NCBI GenBank assembly: GCA_004431415.1
Contig: QPMI01000324.1
Location: forward strand, 1-55,682
Direction of reading: 5' to 3'
DNA: 55,682 nt
Origin: Cyanophora paradoxa
Taxonomy: Eukaryota; Glaucocystophyceae; Cyanophorales; Cyanophoraceae
The translations under genes were made by a program, and so were the position numbers. Below are positions 9,391 to 19,286 of this stretch, one piece after another. The stretch's first letter is position 1. Each line of letters begins with the position of its first letter. The notes beneath the pieces were generated by a model that made no database searches, was not told the origin of the DNA, and was given only the letters and a program-made list of their open reading frames with translations.

Positions 9391-10131
9391 ATGGCGCGAA
9401 CCCGCGAGTCCGACGTGCTGTACAACAACGGCGACCTGGACGGGGAGATTCGTCAGCGGAACGTGGACTTGGAGGATGCGAACGCAGTGCTGGAGGGGAG
9501 GCGCACGTCCTCAGGGGGCGGCTCGCCGGCGGAGAACTTCATGGAGCGCGTGCTGTACCTGGTGCGCTGGATTAGAGACGAATTCCACGACGAGCGGGAG
9601 CTCCCGGACAGGGAGATGATCAGGGCCGCGGGCTTGATGGGTATGACAGAGAACCCGAGATCGTACCTGAGGCGCGAACGCAGGGATCTGAACGGCGATT
9701 GGGCGGACCTACAAGCGCTGTGGACGGCCTTTGCGAACCGCAAGAGCCAGATCCTTGCCCTGCCCGCGCAGGTACAGCAGCGTATCATTGATTTCGTAGC
9801 CCCCTGGCGCGACGAGTCCCTCCAGCAGCCATTCATGCAACCACGCTTCCTCTCCGGGCTCAGGAGCGTGTTCTTCCACTTGGCCGTGAGCAGCGACCGG
9901 TATTTCACACCGCAGAGGATCGTTCACGGCGAATTCGGCATACCCCCCGAGTGGCTGAATTTTGCCACCGTACCCCCTTCCCCACCCCGCCTCGAAGGCC
10001 CCCCCTCCCCTACCCCCGACCAGCGTGAGTCACTCAAGCGTCAGAGGGAGGTACGCGAATGGATGGACGACACCAGCCACTGGGTACAGGGCGAGGCCGA
10101 ATTACGCAAGTTCGGAAGGTTCGGGCAGTAA
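9391..10131 (+). CDS. Unknown protein, paralog 2 of a tandem pair
   Basis: The ORF encodes 246 residues and starts 34 bp after the stop of paralog 1. It shares with that protein the central LWTAFANRKSQILALPAQVQ segment (compare IWFALGSKLSILSTLPDQIR), a Pro-rich linker (PPSPPRLEGPPSP) and the C-terminal block REWMDDTSHWVQGEAELRK (compare REWEEWSNDPKNWLPGEAEMRK). The N terminus is acidic and unlike its neighbour. The two look like an old tandem duplication that has diverged strongly while keeping length and layout, which argues that both have been under selection. I do not recognise the family. Confidence 0.75.
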   Translation: MARTRESDVLYNNGDLDGEIRQRNVDLEDANAVLEGRRTSSGGGSPAENFMERVLYLVRWIRDEFHDERELPDREMIRAAGLMGMTENPRSYLRRERRDLNGDWADLQALWTAFANRKSQILALPAQVQQRIIDFVAPWRDESLQQPFMQPRFLSGLRSVFFHLAVSSDRYFTPQRIVHGEFGIPPEWLNFATVPPSPPRLEGPPSPTPDQRESLKRQREVREWMDDTSHWVQGEAELRKFGRFGQ

Positions 10132-10888
10132 CAGCGGGGGGTACAGCATTCAGTTAGCGCGCGAGAGGGTTAGAGGCTGGGAGGCCTGGGGGGGTACGTC
10201 AGACGTGTTAGTCCCCTGCCTCCCTGAATGCAATATAACAATGTAACCTCCGTGACGCGTGACTCATCAAACCTCCGAGGGTTAACAATGCATTGACAGC
10301 GAAAGGGCAAGCTCGAGAGCTCAACGCTTCACAAAGGCCCACGTATATATTGATATATCGCCAGGTTTGTCGATAAATTGATTAATATTCTTCATATTAA
10401 GATTATTGATTTGTATATTATCTTGTATAAATATTGAGCCAGTACTAGTGGAGGATCTCCGGGGGATCCAGCTGCAGGTCGCATGCACAGGCCTAGGTCA
10501 GCTATACTATAGCCTATATAGCTATATATAGGCCCTGACGGCCCATGACTAGCTATAGGCGGGCCAGAACACATGTACATCTGGCATTGGCTTTTTGCAT
10601 CTATATAAATAAGTTGATCTGCAGGCCACCTATTTTCACATATCGTGCGGGCCGCCTAATTCATGATCTGCATGCACACACCTATGCATACATGCTGTCA
10701 CATCGCAAATATGATCCCTACTCTGGCCTAGCCCTGCCTAGTCCTGCAAATATAAACCCTACCCTGGCCCCGGATGCAGCCGCACGCGCTCCAGCCCGAC
10801 ACCGTCCGCTCACGCGCGGCTTCAATTAGTCGTTCGTCCCTAGTTGCTAGGAAACAAAGGGCGAGTCATAAGCCGGAGGATAACGGGT
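10132..10888. other. Gene-poor, AT-rich interval
   Basis: No credible gene is visible. From about 10,335 to 10,440 the sequence drops to long A/T runs, and 10,500-10,545 holds degenerate CTATATAGCTATATATAGG-like repeats. The interval separates the compact gene cluster from the repeat-rich part. Confidence 0.6.
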
Positions 10889-11705
10889 GAAGCGATGCGG
10901 CCCGCACCAGGTCGTTCTGCACCTCGCCGCCCTCGCTGGGCCATGCGCATCGCGGTGAGCGAGAGCTTAAATCGAATGGAAAGAGGAAAAGGCCGGTACG
11001 CAGGCGGCTATGCACCTCGGCGAGGAGAGGAGGCAGAAATTCAGCTTGCGATTGCTCCGCGTCCGCTGATGGCGAGAGCGACGCGCTCGCTGCGCTTGGA
11101 GAGTCAATCGAAAGAAAAGAAGCATCCGCGCCGGCAAACGACCGCACCTCGGCCCGAGCGGCCGAAAGCATGATCTCCGAGGCGCCCGGCAGCCCGCGAC
11201 CGTGACCGCGAGGGCGAGGGCGAGGGCGAAGAGCTCGCTGCGCTCGGATCGAAAGAGAAGAAATATGCGCGACAGCAAACGACCGCACCTGCGCCCGAGC
11301 GGCCGCAAGCATGAACTCCGAGGCCGATCCCAGCAGCCACGGGCCACACGTCCGGAAAGCGGCACGCACTGCGCTGCGCACGCCGCCGGCGTTACAACAA
11401 GATCAAAGGGCGAGCAGTGGAGACAAGAGCGAGCACCTGGCCTGCGGAAGAAGGCGCCGGGCGAACTGGGCGGTGGTGTTCTGCTCGCGGGGACCAGTCA
11501 CGCCCGCTCCCTGGCCCGCCAGCGAAATGAGGGATTGAATCAAAGGAGAGGAAACGAAAAGCACCTTGCTTCGCCTCCGCAGCCGCCGCCTACGTTCCGT
11601 GCGTGCCTGTCAGCGGCAGAACGCCCACTGGCGACAGCGGCGGGAGGAATGGACAAAAAAGGCAACAAGGAGGTCGACAGCGATGCGTTCGCGAGCGTTC
11701 ACGGC
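10889..11705 (+). repeat. Dispersed repeat A, copy 1 (truncated)
   Basis: It begins at GAAGCGATGCGGCCCGC and shares landmarks in the same order with 21,457-22,470: GCACCTCGCCG, GAGGGCGAGGGCGAG, AACGACCGCACC, GGCGTTACAACAAGATCAA, GAGCACCTGGCCTGCGG and GGCAACAAGGAGGTCGACAG. The match is lost after GTTCACGGCC. Short open frames run on both strands but are shifted relative to copy 2, so it is probably non-coding. Confidence 0.75.
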
Positions 11706-12793
11706 CTGTAAATGAATTCGCACACACCGAGACAAATGGCTAGAGATATAGCTGAGGTGTCCATCTGTGTCAAGTCGAGAGATGAGCCTACGGGACTAAG
11801 CCTTTCGGACATCGGACCGGGTGGAGCTCGGATATGAAAGTAACTGGAGACGCTACCCCGGGAACTAAGTCTAGCCTAGTAGTAGAGCTGCAGCACAGGA
11901 AAGATCCTACGCGGGAGAGGGAGTGACTACCCGGGGACGAGAGTAGAAATCAGAGGTGGGCAGCGAAGTGAGCTGCAGCTGTAGCTAGCTCTATGCCTAG
12001 TAGGCTAGGGCCTCCGAGAAGGCGCACTATAATCTAACCACTCTGTACACGCTAGAGTACGGCCCGCCGTGTCGTCGGCACGGCGGGTCGGGTCTGGGGC
12101 TCGCTCGTGCGAGAGCAGGCCTGGTGGAGCCGCCGGGCTCAGAGCATCGGGAAAGATTGATCGGGGAAAGGGGGGATGGGGGCGAGGAGGAGGGCACGGC
12201 ATGGGGCAACATTGGGCGGCGGGAAAGGACGGGGGAGGACCGGGTCGGGCGGCCGCGGTCGGGAGGAGGGAGGTTCCAGTGGCGCGTTCCGCCGGGCTTC
12301 CAGCCGCCCGCCGACCGCCTCCCCCCCGCCGCGGGCAATGACGAGCCCCCTCCACGGCGGTCCGACCGCCCCGGCCTGGCGTGTGGCCAGGGCAGGCGCC
12401 GGTGGGTTCAGCGGCCGACCGACGACCTTCCACCTGGCAGCCCGCACCACCGTCCCCTCCCTGGGGTAGCGGGAGATCAGCAGAACGGTGGGGGCAGAGG
12501 GGGTGAAGGGTGGGGCCGTGGGGGAGGGCGACTGGGGCAACGGGCGAGTGAGGGCAGAGGGGGCAAGAGCAGCGGTGGCGGCGGGAGGCGAGCGTGTCGG
12601 CGGTAGCGAGGGAGGTGTGGAGGAACAAGTCGCGCAGGCGGCGGCGGGTCGGCGGGCGCGAGGGCCCGGCGGGCGGCCGTAGGTGATAGGTTGAGAGTGA
12701 GGTCGTCAGTGGGCGTAGTGGTGGAGTCTCCGTGTCTCCACGTCTCCTCCAGTTGTAGCCCCCCCCCCCCCCCCCTCCCCCTACGAGGGAAGG
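11706..12793. other. Interval without recognised gene; GC-rich 3' flank of LINE 1
   Basis: I see no gene from 11,706 to 12,020. From 12,020 to 12,758 the DNA is very GC-rich and open on both strands, with no protein-like reading. A C tract of about 18 bases lies at 12,759-12,776, just downstream of the LINE 1 stop codon on the minus strand. Part of this stretch is probably LINE 1 3' UTR, but I cannot place its end. Confidence 0.45.
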
Positions 12794-15700
12794 TTAATCG
12801 TCCGGGGGGGGCAGGCTCCAGGGGCAGACCTTGGTGCTGTCGTAGAGCTCTTGGGCTTGAAGCGCTGCCTTCCATCCTCGGTATTCCGGCGGGCAGTCCG
12901 CGTTCTGAGCTGCGCGAAGGTCGTTATGAAGGTGTATGGGCCCGTCGCAGGCAGGACAGAGCTCTATCGGGACACGGGGTCCGCGGGCACGTTCTTTAGC
13001 TCTAGCTCCTGTGCGGGGCGGGCGCGGGCGACGCTTAGAGGTTTGAGAGATGCGACAGTCTCGTTCCCATGCTGCGTTGATCTCGCACCGGCTGGCCCAG
13101 AGCCGACGCGCGCGTTTGATCAGCATCTGGCGTACGCGCTTGGCCGTGCGGGGCGCGCGGCGCGGGTCGAGGTCGAGGGCGCGGATCAAGTCCCGCTCGA
13201 GCGACTGCGGGGCAACACCTTGGAGGACCCAGAGCCGCGAGTACGTGGTCGGGCGGTCGTCGGAGCTGCGCGCTTCGGCGTCATCGTCGGCTACGCGCAG
13301 ATAGGTGGGCACAAGGCCGGAGGTGAGCGCTATCCTGGGATCAATGTTCTTGAGTTGGGGTCCGTGAGTCTCGCGGTGGGCGCGCCGCAGGAAGCGATTC
13401 AGCTCACGGGCGGTCTCCGCGCGGTGCGCCACTGCATGGGGCCCCGGGCAGAGGAAGACGTGTGTGAATGTCTCCGCCGGGCCCGCCATGAGAGCTATCG
13501 GTATCTCGCGCCGTCTGCTGGGGCCGGCCTGCACTGGCTGCTCGTTCGCTTCAGCTGGGCTTGCGCAGTCTCGCCGGGTACTCGGTGTCCTCGTGGCGCA
13601 GGCCGCGCAGCGGCCGCCCGGGTTATAGGCTGCGTAGAGGTCAGGCCTATCCCGTACCCGGACTTCGTTCGCTGGAAGCGAGCTGCAGATCAATTGGGTC
13701 CTGAACTTGAAAAGCGCGTTGCGAGCTCCGCTCGCGCCGCGGAACCTGGGTCCTACGGCTGTCTCCGCGTACAGCCCGCCGATGTCTGCCCCGGCGTCTC
13801 CGCGGCGTAGAAACGCACCAGCCAGTGGTTGTTGAGCCCAAGCGAAGTGTGTGTGATGCTCATGTAAGGTGTCCATGTGTTCCTTCGGGTCGCCTTCCAC
13901 CCGTCGCACGGTGCCGTCCCCGTTACCGATTGTGAGGACGGCTGGCATGCTGAACTCCGGTGGCAGGAAAACGGGCTCGTGAAGACTCTCTGCAGGGAGT
14001 TGTTCGTCGGCTGTGCGATTCGCAAGAGCGTCGGCAACGTCATTGTGCAGGTCGCGCGCTTCGCCTTGCGCGTGCGCCTTCACTTTCACCAGCGTGAGCG
14101 GCCGCCCCCTCATATCTAGTTGGGCCCTGAGCTTACGCCACGCATACAGTTCGGCAGAGCAGACGTGCCGGATGTACTCCCGCGGGCTACGCTGGGCGGC
14201 GTCGAGAACGAATTCCTTACACCAGCGGATCGCGTTCTGGTTGTCGATGTGGACGACGGCTCCGAACGGGGATAGCATGTCCGCCATAAGCACTGCCTGT
14301 AATTCCGCTTTGTTGATCTCCTGCGTCCCACTCAGGCGGGCGCGGAAGCTTGGAAAGACTTCCGGCGGGTGGAGGTTCGCGCCCGTACGCAGGTGACGCG
14401 CGGGCCAGTGGACCGCATAGGCCCCGCACGCTAGGCTCGTCTGACCGTCCAGCAGGCTCCCGTCCGTCCAGGCTTGGGCTGGCGCGGCCGCCTCGTAGGT
14501 CCCGTCGGAGGCGGCTTCAGCTGCCCAACCCTCCAGCCCATCCCACGCCTGCAGAAAGGTCGCCCAGGAGTCCTCGTCCCTCAGTGCGCAGTAGTATTTC
14601 CGTGCCTGCCTATCGGTAATCGGAGCCGCCTCGTCTTGCGGCAGGTGCAGCGGATCCGGCGGGTCCGCTTCCAGCTCGGCGAGGCGGGCGGCATCCTCGG
14701 GTGAGAGGAGGTGCCATTGAACGCGCTCGTCCCCTTCCTGCCTGGCTTGCAGCAGCATCCGCCACTGGTGCGCATCCATCGCCTCTGCCGCGGTTCGCCC
14801 GGGGTGAAAATATTCGAGTAAGCCTTGGCGCAGGACCTTGCGGCTGGCGCCGCCTGAACGGGTAGCGACCTGGCCCTTGCATTCGTCCACGGGCACGTTG
14901 CTGAGCGCAGCGGTTGACATGGAGCCAGGTACGGTTCCCAGCGCGGCGGCGTGTTCGACCCAGCCCCCGATAGAAGTGCCGTGCTCCCCTGCATCGTCGC
15001 AGGTGCTCGTCGCGCGGCAGGCCGCGCCGGCGGCCCGCGGGCAGGTGTGATCGTCGTGCCAGTGCCGTCGGCCCTCCCCGGGTATGATATTGTAGCGGCG
15101 CTGCGCAAGGGGCGGCTCCCGGATTTCGTGCTGACAGTGCCCATCGCAGCGGCAGTAGGCGCCGTCGGCGACCGGGTCCGCTTCTTCCGGGACAGGGATC
15201 CAGTGTTCGAGCCGGCATTCCGTCGCAACGAGGCGGCCCGGCTTGGACTCCGCCGTACGGAGGCGTCCTAAGTGGGGCGGTATCGTGGCATCGTGAATGG
15301 TCGCTAGGTCGAAGTAGCAGATGAAGTCGTCCGGGCGGTGAATGTATTTCTTAGCTCCGCCTGGCAGCTGCGCCATGGCCGAGGGGGGGGTGCCGGGGGG
15401 CTGCCGCATCGGGTACCGCAGGGCGCCCTTGCCGCTGGAGTCTAGCGTTAGGGCCTGGGCCAGGGGTTTCCACCAGGGGGGGGCGGCCCAAGGCAGTGTG
15501 TCGCGGGGGGCGCGGAGGTGCAGGTCCCGCCAGGTGCAGAGGCGCTCGCCGTCGCGTGCTGTGACAGAGGACATCCAGTACATGCCGGCAGCATAGAGGG
15601 CAGGAGCGGCGTCGTTGAAGATATCTTTGGGGATATGAGTCGCCAAAACGTACTCGCGCATGAGCTCTGCCGGCTTCGGCCAGGGTACCCCACTCCCAGG

Positions 15701-17155
15701 GGGGTACGGGGCGCTCACGTAGCGTGCGTGGTTCGATTGGATCCTGTACTGGCGGCGCTGTAGCAACGGCATCACAGCGGCGATCGTGTTGGCCTTCGCG
15801 AGTTGGGGCGTGACGCGCGCGTTCAGGAACTCTGTCGGCAGCAGCGGCACGCCTAGCTTTCGCTGGAGGGCGCGAACGTGGTGGGCCATCACCTGGGAGA
15901 GCAGATCGTCAGGCTCGCCGCAGAGCCGCGCGAGCAGATCCATGATCTGGTTCTTGGCCATCAGGTGCGCCGTGCGCGGGAGGCGATACGTGCCGTGGCT
16001 CCAGAGTGCATAGTTCGATGTCGACGCCGCTAGTCCACCGTGGTGCTTAACTACTCGCAGCCAGATGGCGTCCAGATGGTCGCACTGGGCTTCCGACATC
16101 GGCACCACCTTGAGCCCGTACGCGATCCGGGCCTGCACGACGGCCTCGACGATGTAGCAGGCCTCTTGCGCGGTCAGTTGCTTGCGTGCAATGACCGCAA
16201 CGGTCTCGCGGGCTTGCGCTTCCATCTGTCTGATTTGCTCGGTCCAGGACAGGTTTGCGGTCAAGTAGACGCCGAGCAGCTTAAAGTGCGCGCCCGGCGC
16301 CAGCTTCTTGCCGACCGGCACGCGTGGATGGCCCAGCAGCGGAGCTTTTGGCTCGGGTGAGACGTTGTTGTACACGAACTCGGTTTTCGAAGCGTTGACC
16401 GTAATGTCGTGCATGCGGAAGAACTCGGAGGCCACGTCGGCCAGTCTCTGAATCCCGGCCGCTGTGCCGCTCCACCACTGGGTGTCGTCCACGTACGCGC
16501 ACCCCGTGACGCGCGCGCGGGGCTGCCCGGCGTCCGCGACCGCATCGCCCAGAACGTACGCGACCCCCTCCCCGCCTTGATCGCAGTCGATTCTGTCCAA
16601 CTCTTGCTGAGCGCAGAGGAGGGCATCGTAGAAGATGAGCCAGTGGAGCGGGGACTCGATGCCGCCCTGTGGAAGGCCGCATTCAAGCTCGAAGGCGTCA
16701 GAGAGTCCGTGCCCCGTGATCGCGCACGCGCGCCGGCGCTCAAAGATATTGCGATGCAGGTCAATGTACCCCTCCGGGGCCCCGATCCGGCGGAGGGAGA
16801 GCTCCATGCTGACCCACGACACTGAATCGTACGCCCGCCGGATGTCCTGGAGCAAGATATAGATGGGCTTTTGGTGCTCTTTAGCGTCCTCTAGGATGGC
16901 CACCGTGAGGTGCAAGGCGTCGTCCGTTGACTTGGCTTTCCTGAAGCCGTAGTTCACCCCCTTCAGCACCCCGTGCTTCTCTATAGCATCCGCTAGTCGC
17001 TTCGTGAGCAGGCCCGTCGCTAGCTTCAGGCCGACCTCTTGGAGCGTGATGGGGCGGAGATTGCCTTCGATGTCCCCGTCCCAGACCCCCTTCTTCGGGA
17101 TCCCGAAGATATTGCTCTCACACATCTCGCTGGGCAGGTCGCGGAGGCGGAGCAC
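12794..17155 (-). CDS. LINE 1 reverse transcriptase-RNase H polyprotein part
   Basis: The frame is open for 1,453 codons. The reverse transcriptase shows motif A LLQDIRRAYDS with Asp near residue 104, motif B as GLPQGGIESPLHW (160-172) and motif C YVDD (221-224), all needed for activity. RNase H follows with TDGS, INKAELQA, HIDNQNA and NDVADALAN, which supply the four acidic catalytic residues. Further on, a GGRCAACAT and THVFLCPGPH pair form the Cys-Cys-His-Cys pattern common at LINE C termini. There is no ATG at the start of the open frame; it most likely continues from the endonuclease frame across the 85-nt insertion at 17,156-17,240. The long intact frame suggests recent activity. Confidence 0.9.
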   Translation of the reverse strand: MLRLRDLPSEMCESNIFGIPKKGVWDGDIEGNLRPITLQEVGLKLATGLLTKRLADAIEKHGVLKGVNYGFRKAKSTDDALHLTVAILEDAKEHQKPIYILLQDIRRAYDSVSWVSMELSLRRIGAPEGYIDLHRNIFERRRACAITGHGLSDAFELECGLPQGGIESPLHWLIFYDALLCAQQELDRIDCDQGGEGVAYVLGDAVADAGQPRARVTGCAYVDDTQWWSGTAAGIQRLADVASEFFRMHDITVNASKTEFVYNNVSPEPKAPLLGHPRVPVGKKLAPGAHFKLLGVYLTANLSWTEQIRQMEAQARETVAVIARKQLTAQEACYIVEAVVQARIAYGLKVVPMSEAQCDHLDAIWLRVVKHHGGLAASTSNYALWSHGTYRLPRTAHLMAKNQIMDLLARLCGEPDDLLSQVMAHHVRALQRKLGVPLLPTEFLNARVTPQLAKANTIAAVMPLLQRRQYRIQSNHARYVSAPYPPGSGVPWPKPAELMREYVLATHIPKDIFNDAAPALYAAGMYWMSSVTARDGERLCTWRDLHLRAPRDTLPWAAPPWWKPLAQALTLDSSGKGALRYPMRQPPGTPPSAMAQLPGGAKKYIHRPDDFICYFDLATIHDATIPPHLGRLRTAESKPGRLVATECRLEHWIPVPEEADPVADGAYCRCDGHCQHEIREPPLAQRRYNIIPGEGRRHWHDDHTCPRAAGAACRATSTCDDAGEHGTSIGGWVEHAAALGTVPGSMSTAALSNVPVDECKGQVATRSGGASRKVLRQGLLEYFHPGRTAAEAMDAHQWRMLLQARQEGDERVQWHLLSPEDAARLAELEADPPDPLHLPQDEAAPITDRQARKYYCALRDEDSWATFLQAWDGLEGWAAEAASDGTYEAAAPAQAWTDGSLLDGQTSLACGAYAVHWPARHLRTGANLHPPEVFPSFRARLSGTQEINKAELQAVLMADMLSPFGAVVHIDNQNAIRWCKEFVLDAAQRSPREYIRHVCSAELYAWRKLRAQLDMRGRPLTLVKVKAHAQGEARDLHNDVADALANRTADEQLPAESLHEPVFLPPEFSMPAVLTIGNGDGTVRRVEGDPKEHMDTLHEHHTHFAWAQQPLAGAFLRRGDAGADIGGLYAETAVGPRFRGASGARNALFKFRTQLICSSLPANEVRVRDRPDLYAAYNPGGRCAACATRTPSTRRDCASPAEANEQPVQAGPSRRREIPIALMAGPAETFTHVFLCPGPHAVAHRAETARELNRFLRRAHRETHGPQLKNIDPRIALTSGLVPTYLRVADDDAEARSSDDRPTTYSRLWVLQGVAPQSLERDLIRALDLDPRRAPRTAKRVRQMLIKRARRLWASRCEINAAWERDCRISQTSKRRPRPPRTGARAKERARGPRVPIELCPACDGPIHLHNDLRAAQNADCPPEYRGWKAALQAQELYDSTKVCPWSLPPPDD

Positions 17156-17240
17156 CTCGCAAAAACAAAATTTGCTCCCCTCTCTGGGTTATTGGACCGG
17201 GCCACGACGGGCATGATGACCCTTAACGCCATCAGACGAC
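17156..17240 (-). other. 85-nt frame-breaking insert in LINE 1, possible intron
   Basis: The endonuclease frame stops just after RRLLMAVV and the RT frame resumes at VLRLRDLPSEM. Removing 17,156-17,240, which begins GT and ends GCGAG on the minus strand, joins GCG to GTG and puts both domains in one frame. LINE 2 reads through the same place (RRLLHSMVAETIRLRDLP) with no insert but four more residues. A spliced intron, an insertion with a small deletion, or a recombination scar are all possible. Confidence 0.4.
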
Positions 17241-19283
17241 CGCCATCAGGAGCCGGCGCCCGCGGGGTGGGTACGCCTCCGGATCCATCGCGTCGGGCAG
17301 CTCCGGGTTCCAGAGCGTCTTCAAGATTGCGTTTGTACAGTTCGAGGGCCCGCCCGCCCCGTTTGTCAGCAAGCGCACGTACGCCCCTAGCTCCTCGTAC
17401 GTAAGCTCGATCATTGTCCCGGCGAATGCATCTGCTGCACCAGCTTGCAGAGCCAGGGGCTGGTAGGCTGCACGCCAGAAGTCGGGGGGCAGGTAGTCTA
17501 GCGCGGAGTCGGGCACCAGGTCGACTGTGCCGCCAAGCTGGGGGTTGCGTTTGGCACACCATTGCTTCCAGTGCTCGGCCATGACGGCTTTGACCTCATC
17601 GGGAGACGTGTAAATTTCGTAAAAGTTTCCGTCGCGCGCTAGTCGCGTGACGTGCATGATCGGCTCCCCGCACGAGCGTCCAAGTACAGAGTTTAGATAG
17701 CTGCGCAGCTGGCGCGGGTCCGCAAAGCGCGCCTGGCGCACCGTGACGAACTCCTGGATCTGCCGGTTACGTTCTGCGCTCGTCTCTTTCTGGTGGCGTC
17801 TGCAAACGCGGTTCCGCCAGTTGTTCAGGAGCTTGAAGTAGAGTCGCCACGACCCGTAGCGGGCCGGGAAGGGCGCTGCATCGTCCGGGTCACGGACGGG
17901 GCGGCGCGGCATGGGTTCGGGTCCCGGGACGAGGCTTTTGACGAGGCCCTCAAGTTTCTCGATCCGGGTGATCAATCGGGATGATGGTAAGCCTCCAGCG
18001 GATTCTGCAGCCCATCCAGCGAGTAGGCGACCAACCTTCTTGTCCATCACCAGCTGCCATGCGACCGGCCGCCGGTTCGCGGGGCGGGAGCCGCGCGCTT
18101 TCAGGCACTTGTGTTCTTTAGCTAGCGCCAGCACGTCCTCGGTGGCCCGCCGGTAGAGGGTACCGATTCGCTCCCGCCGCTCCTCGTCGGTGCCGCCGCC
18201 AACGCCGTTCAGGGCCTTGTCCAGTTCTGTCTCCAGTCCTTTCAAGCGCTCTTCCACCGCCTTTCGGAACGCCGGGAGCTTCTCTTTGTCTATGAGGTGC
18301 AGCGCGAAGAGGGGCGGAGGCTTCGCCGGGCGCGCCTCGTCCTTGGCTGGCTGGCTGAGCCCCGCCGTTTTCAGGTCATAGTCGGCCATGACGGGAAGGT
18401 GATCAGAAGGGTGCGGCATGGCCACGGCTCGGGGCAGTGCATGCACCGATCGCAGCGCCTTTTTCAGGCTCGCCGAGTGAAGCACCGCATCGATGCGCCC
18501 CGCCGAGATGATAACGTCGTCGGGCGCAGGATCCAGCAGGCGGTCGTCCAGCACGAGTTCCGGCGCCTCGGCCGCCGAGTCCCCGTTTTCGTCGTCGTCC
18601 GCTGGCGGGGCCCCCGATGTCTCCGCTGGCGGGCCATGGCAGGCAATAAAGGTGACCTCCGCTCCTTTTCTTTTCTCTTCTGCCGCATCCAACAGTCCCC
18701 AAGTGCCTCGCAGCGTCCCCCACCACGCGCGTTCCGGTATCTGGGACTGGATGAAGCTGCCTTGACGAATGCGGGAGATGGCCGGGATCGCAACAGAGTT
18801 CCAGTCACCCAGGAGAATCAGGTGAGCTTTCGCACGAGAGCGAAAGTCCGCGTTGATGCGCTCGAGGCACTCCATCAGCGCCTTTTGATCCGCGATGTGC
18901 TCAGGTTTACTCTCGGTGGGAGGCATGTAGGCGCTCGCGACGAACAGCTGGCGGTTCGCCTTGAGGCGGATTTCACACCCGGCGAGTCTGCCCGGGCAGC
19001 GGTAGTGCCGCGCGATGTGGCGCGCCCACGGCTCGGCGACCCAGAGAGCAGTCCCGTTCCCTTTGGTTTTCGATTTCTTAATCGAGTGGATCAGCCTCCC
19101 GCGCGTGATTGAGCTGAGCGGGGCCTCGCCGGGGGCAGCGGTTGGGGTGAGGAGAGCCGCCTGCAACTCAGCATTCGAAATCGAGAGCTCCGGCAGCGGT
19201 ATCAAATCTAGTGCCCATTTCGCCGCAAAGTCTTCCGCCTGCTGTAGCCGGCCCGCCGACGTGCCCCTTGTGTTAAACATCAT
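17232..19283 (-). CDS. LINE 1 apurinic-type endonuclease part
   Basis: The 683-codon frame starts at ATG 19,283 (a second ATG follows at once). Landmarks of the endonuclease/exonuclease/phosphatase fold are FNTRG at the N terminus, a Glu in PLPELS, LLGDWNSV (Asp and Asn) and SDHLPV (Asp-His) near residue 300. These enzymes nick target DNA to prime reverse transcription. The C-terminal part links to the RT and matches LINE 2 (for example YEIYTSPDEVKAVMAEHWK against YEIYTEPAEVKRLLREHWK). The frame ends in a TGA inside the 85-nt insert at 17,156-17,240. Confidence 0.88.
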   Translation of the reverse strand: MMFNTRGTSAGRLQQAEDFAAKWALDLIPLPELSISNAELQAALLTPTAAPGEAPLSSITRGRLIHSIKKSKTKGNGTALWVAEPWARHIARHYRCPGRLAGCEIRLKANRQLFVASAYMPPTESKPEHIADQKALMECLERINADFRSRAKAHLILLGDWNSVAIPAISRIRQGSFIQSQIPERAWWGTLRGTWGLLDAAEEKRKGAEVTFIACHGPPAETSGAPPADDDENGDSAAEAPELVLDDRLLDPAPDDVIISAGRIDAVLHSASLKKALRSVHALPRAVAMPHPSDHLPVMADYDLKTAGLSQPAKDEARPAKPPPLFALHLIDKEKLPAFRKAVEERLKGLETELDKALNGVGGGTDEERRERIGTLYRRATEDVLALAKEHKCLKARGSRPANRRPVAWQLVMDKKVGRLLAGWAAESAGGLPSSRLITRIEKLEGLVKSLVPGPEPMPRRPVRDPDDAAPFPARYGSWRLYFKLLNNWRNRVCRRHQKETSAERNRQIQEFVTVRQARFADPRQLRSYLNSVLGRSCGEPIMHVTRLARDGNFYEIYTSPDEVKAVMAEHWKQWCAKRNPQLGGTVDLVPDSALDYLPPDFWRAAYQPLALQAGAADAFAGTMIELTYEELGAYVRLLTNGAGGPSNCTNAILKTLWNPELPDAMDPEAYPPRGRRLLMAVV

Positions 19284-19286
19284 CAC

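Larger units (their letters stand above)
12794..19286 (-). mobile_element. LINE 1: non-LTR retrotransposon (endonuclease-RT-RNase H)
   Basis: An apurinic-type endonuclease, a reverse transcriptase, an RNase H domain and a C-terminal Cys/His motif follow one another on the minus strand, the order of I-group LINEs. It is co-linear with LINE 2 (27,923-34,960) at roughly half protein identity or less by eye. The bounds given cover only the coding part; the 5' end probably lies a few tens of bases above 19,286 and the 3' UTR extends below 12,794. Confidence 0.9.

Noticed and set aside
12851-19112. Plus-strand open frames opposite LINE 1 (for example 12,851-13,810 and 18,297-19,112)
   Set aside because: They mirror the RT and endonuclease frames on the other strand and give Arg/Ala-rich, motif-free translations.
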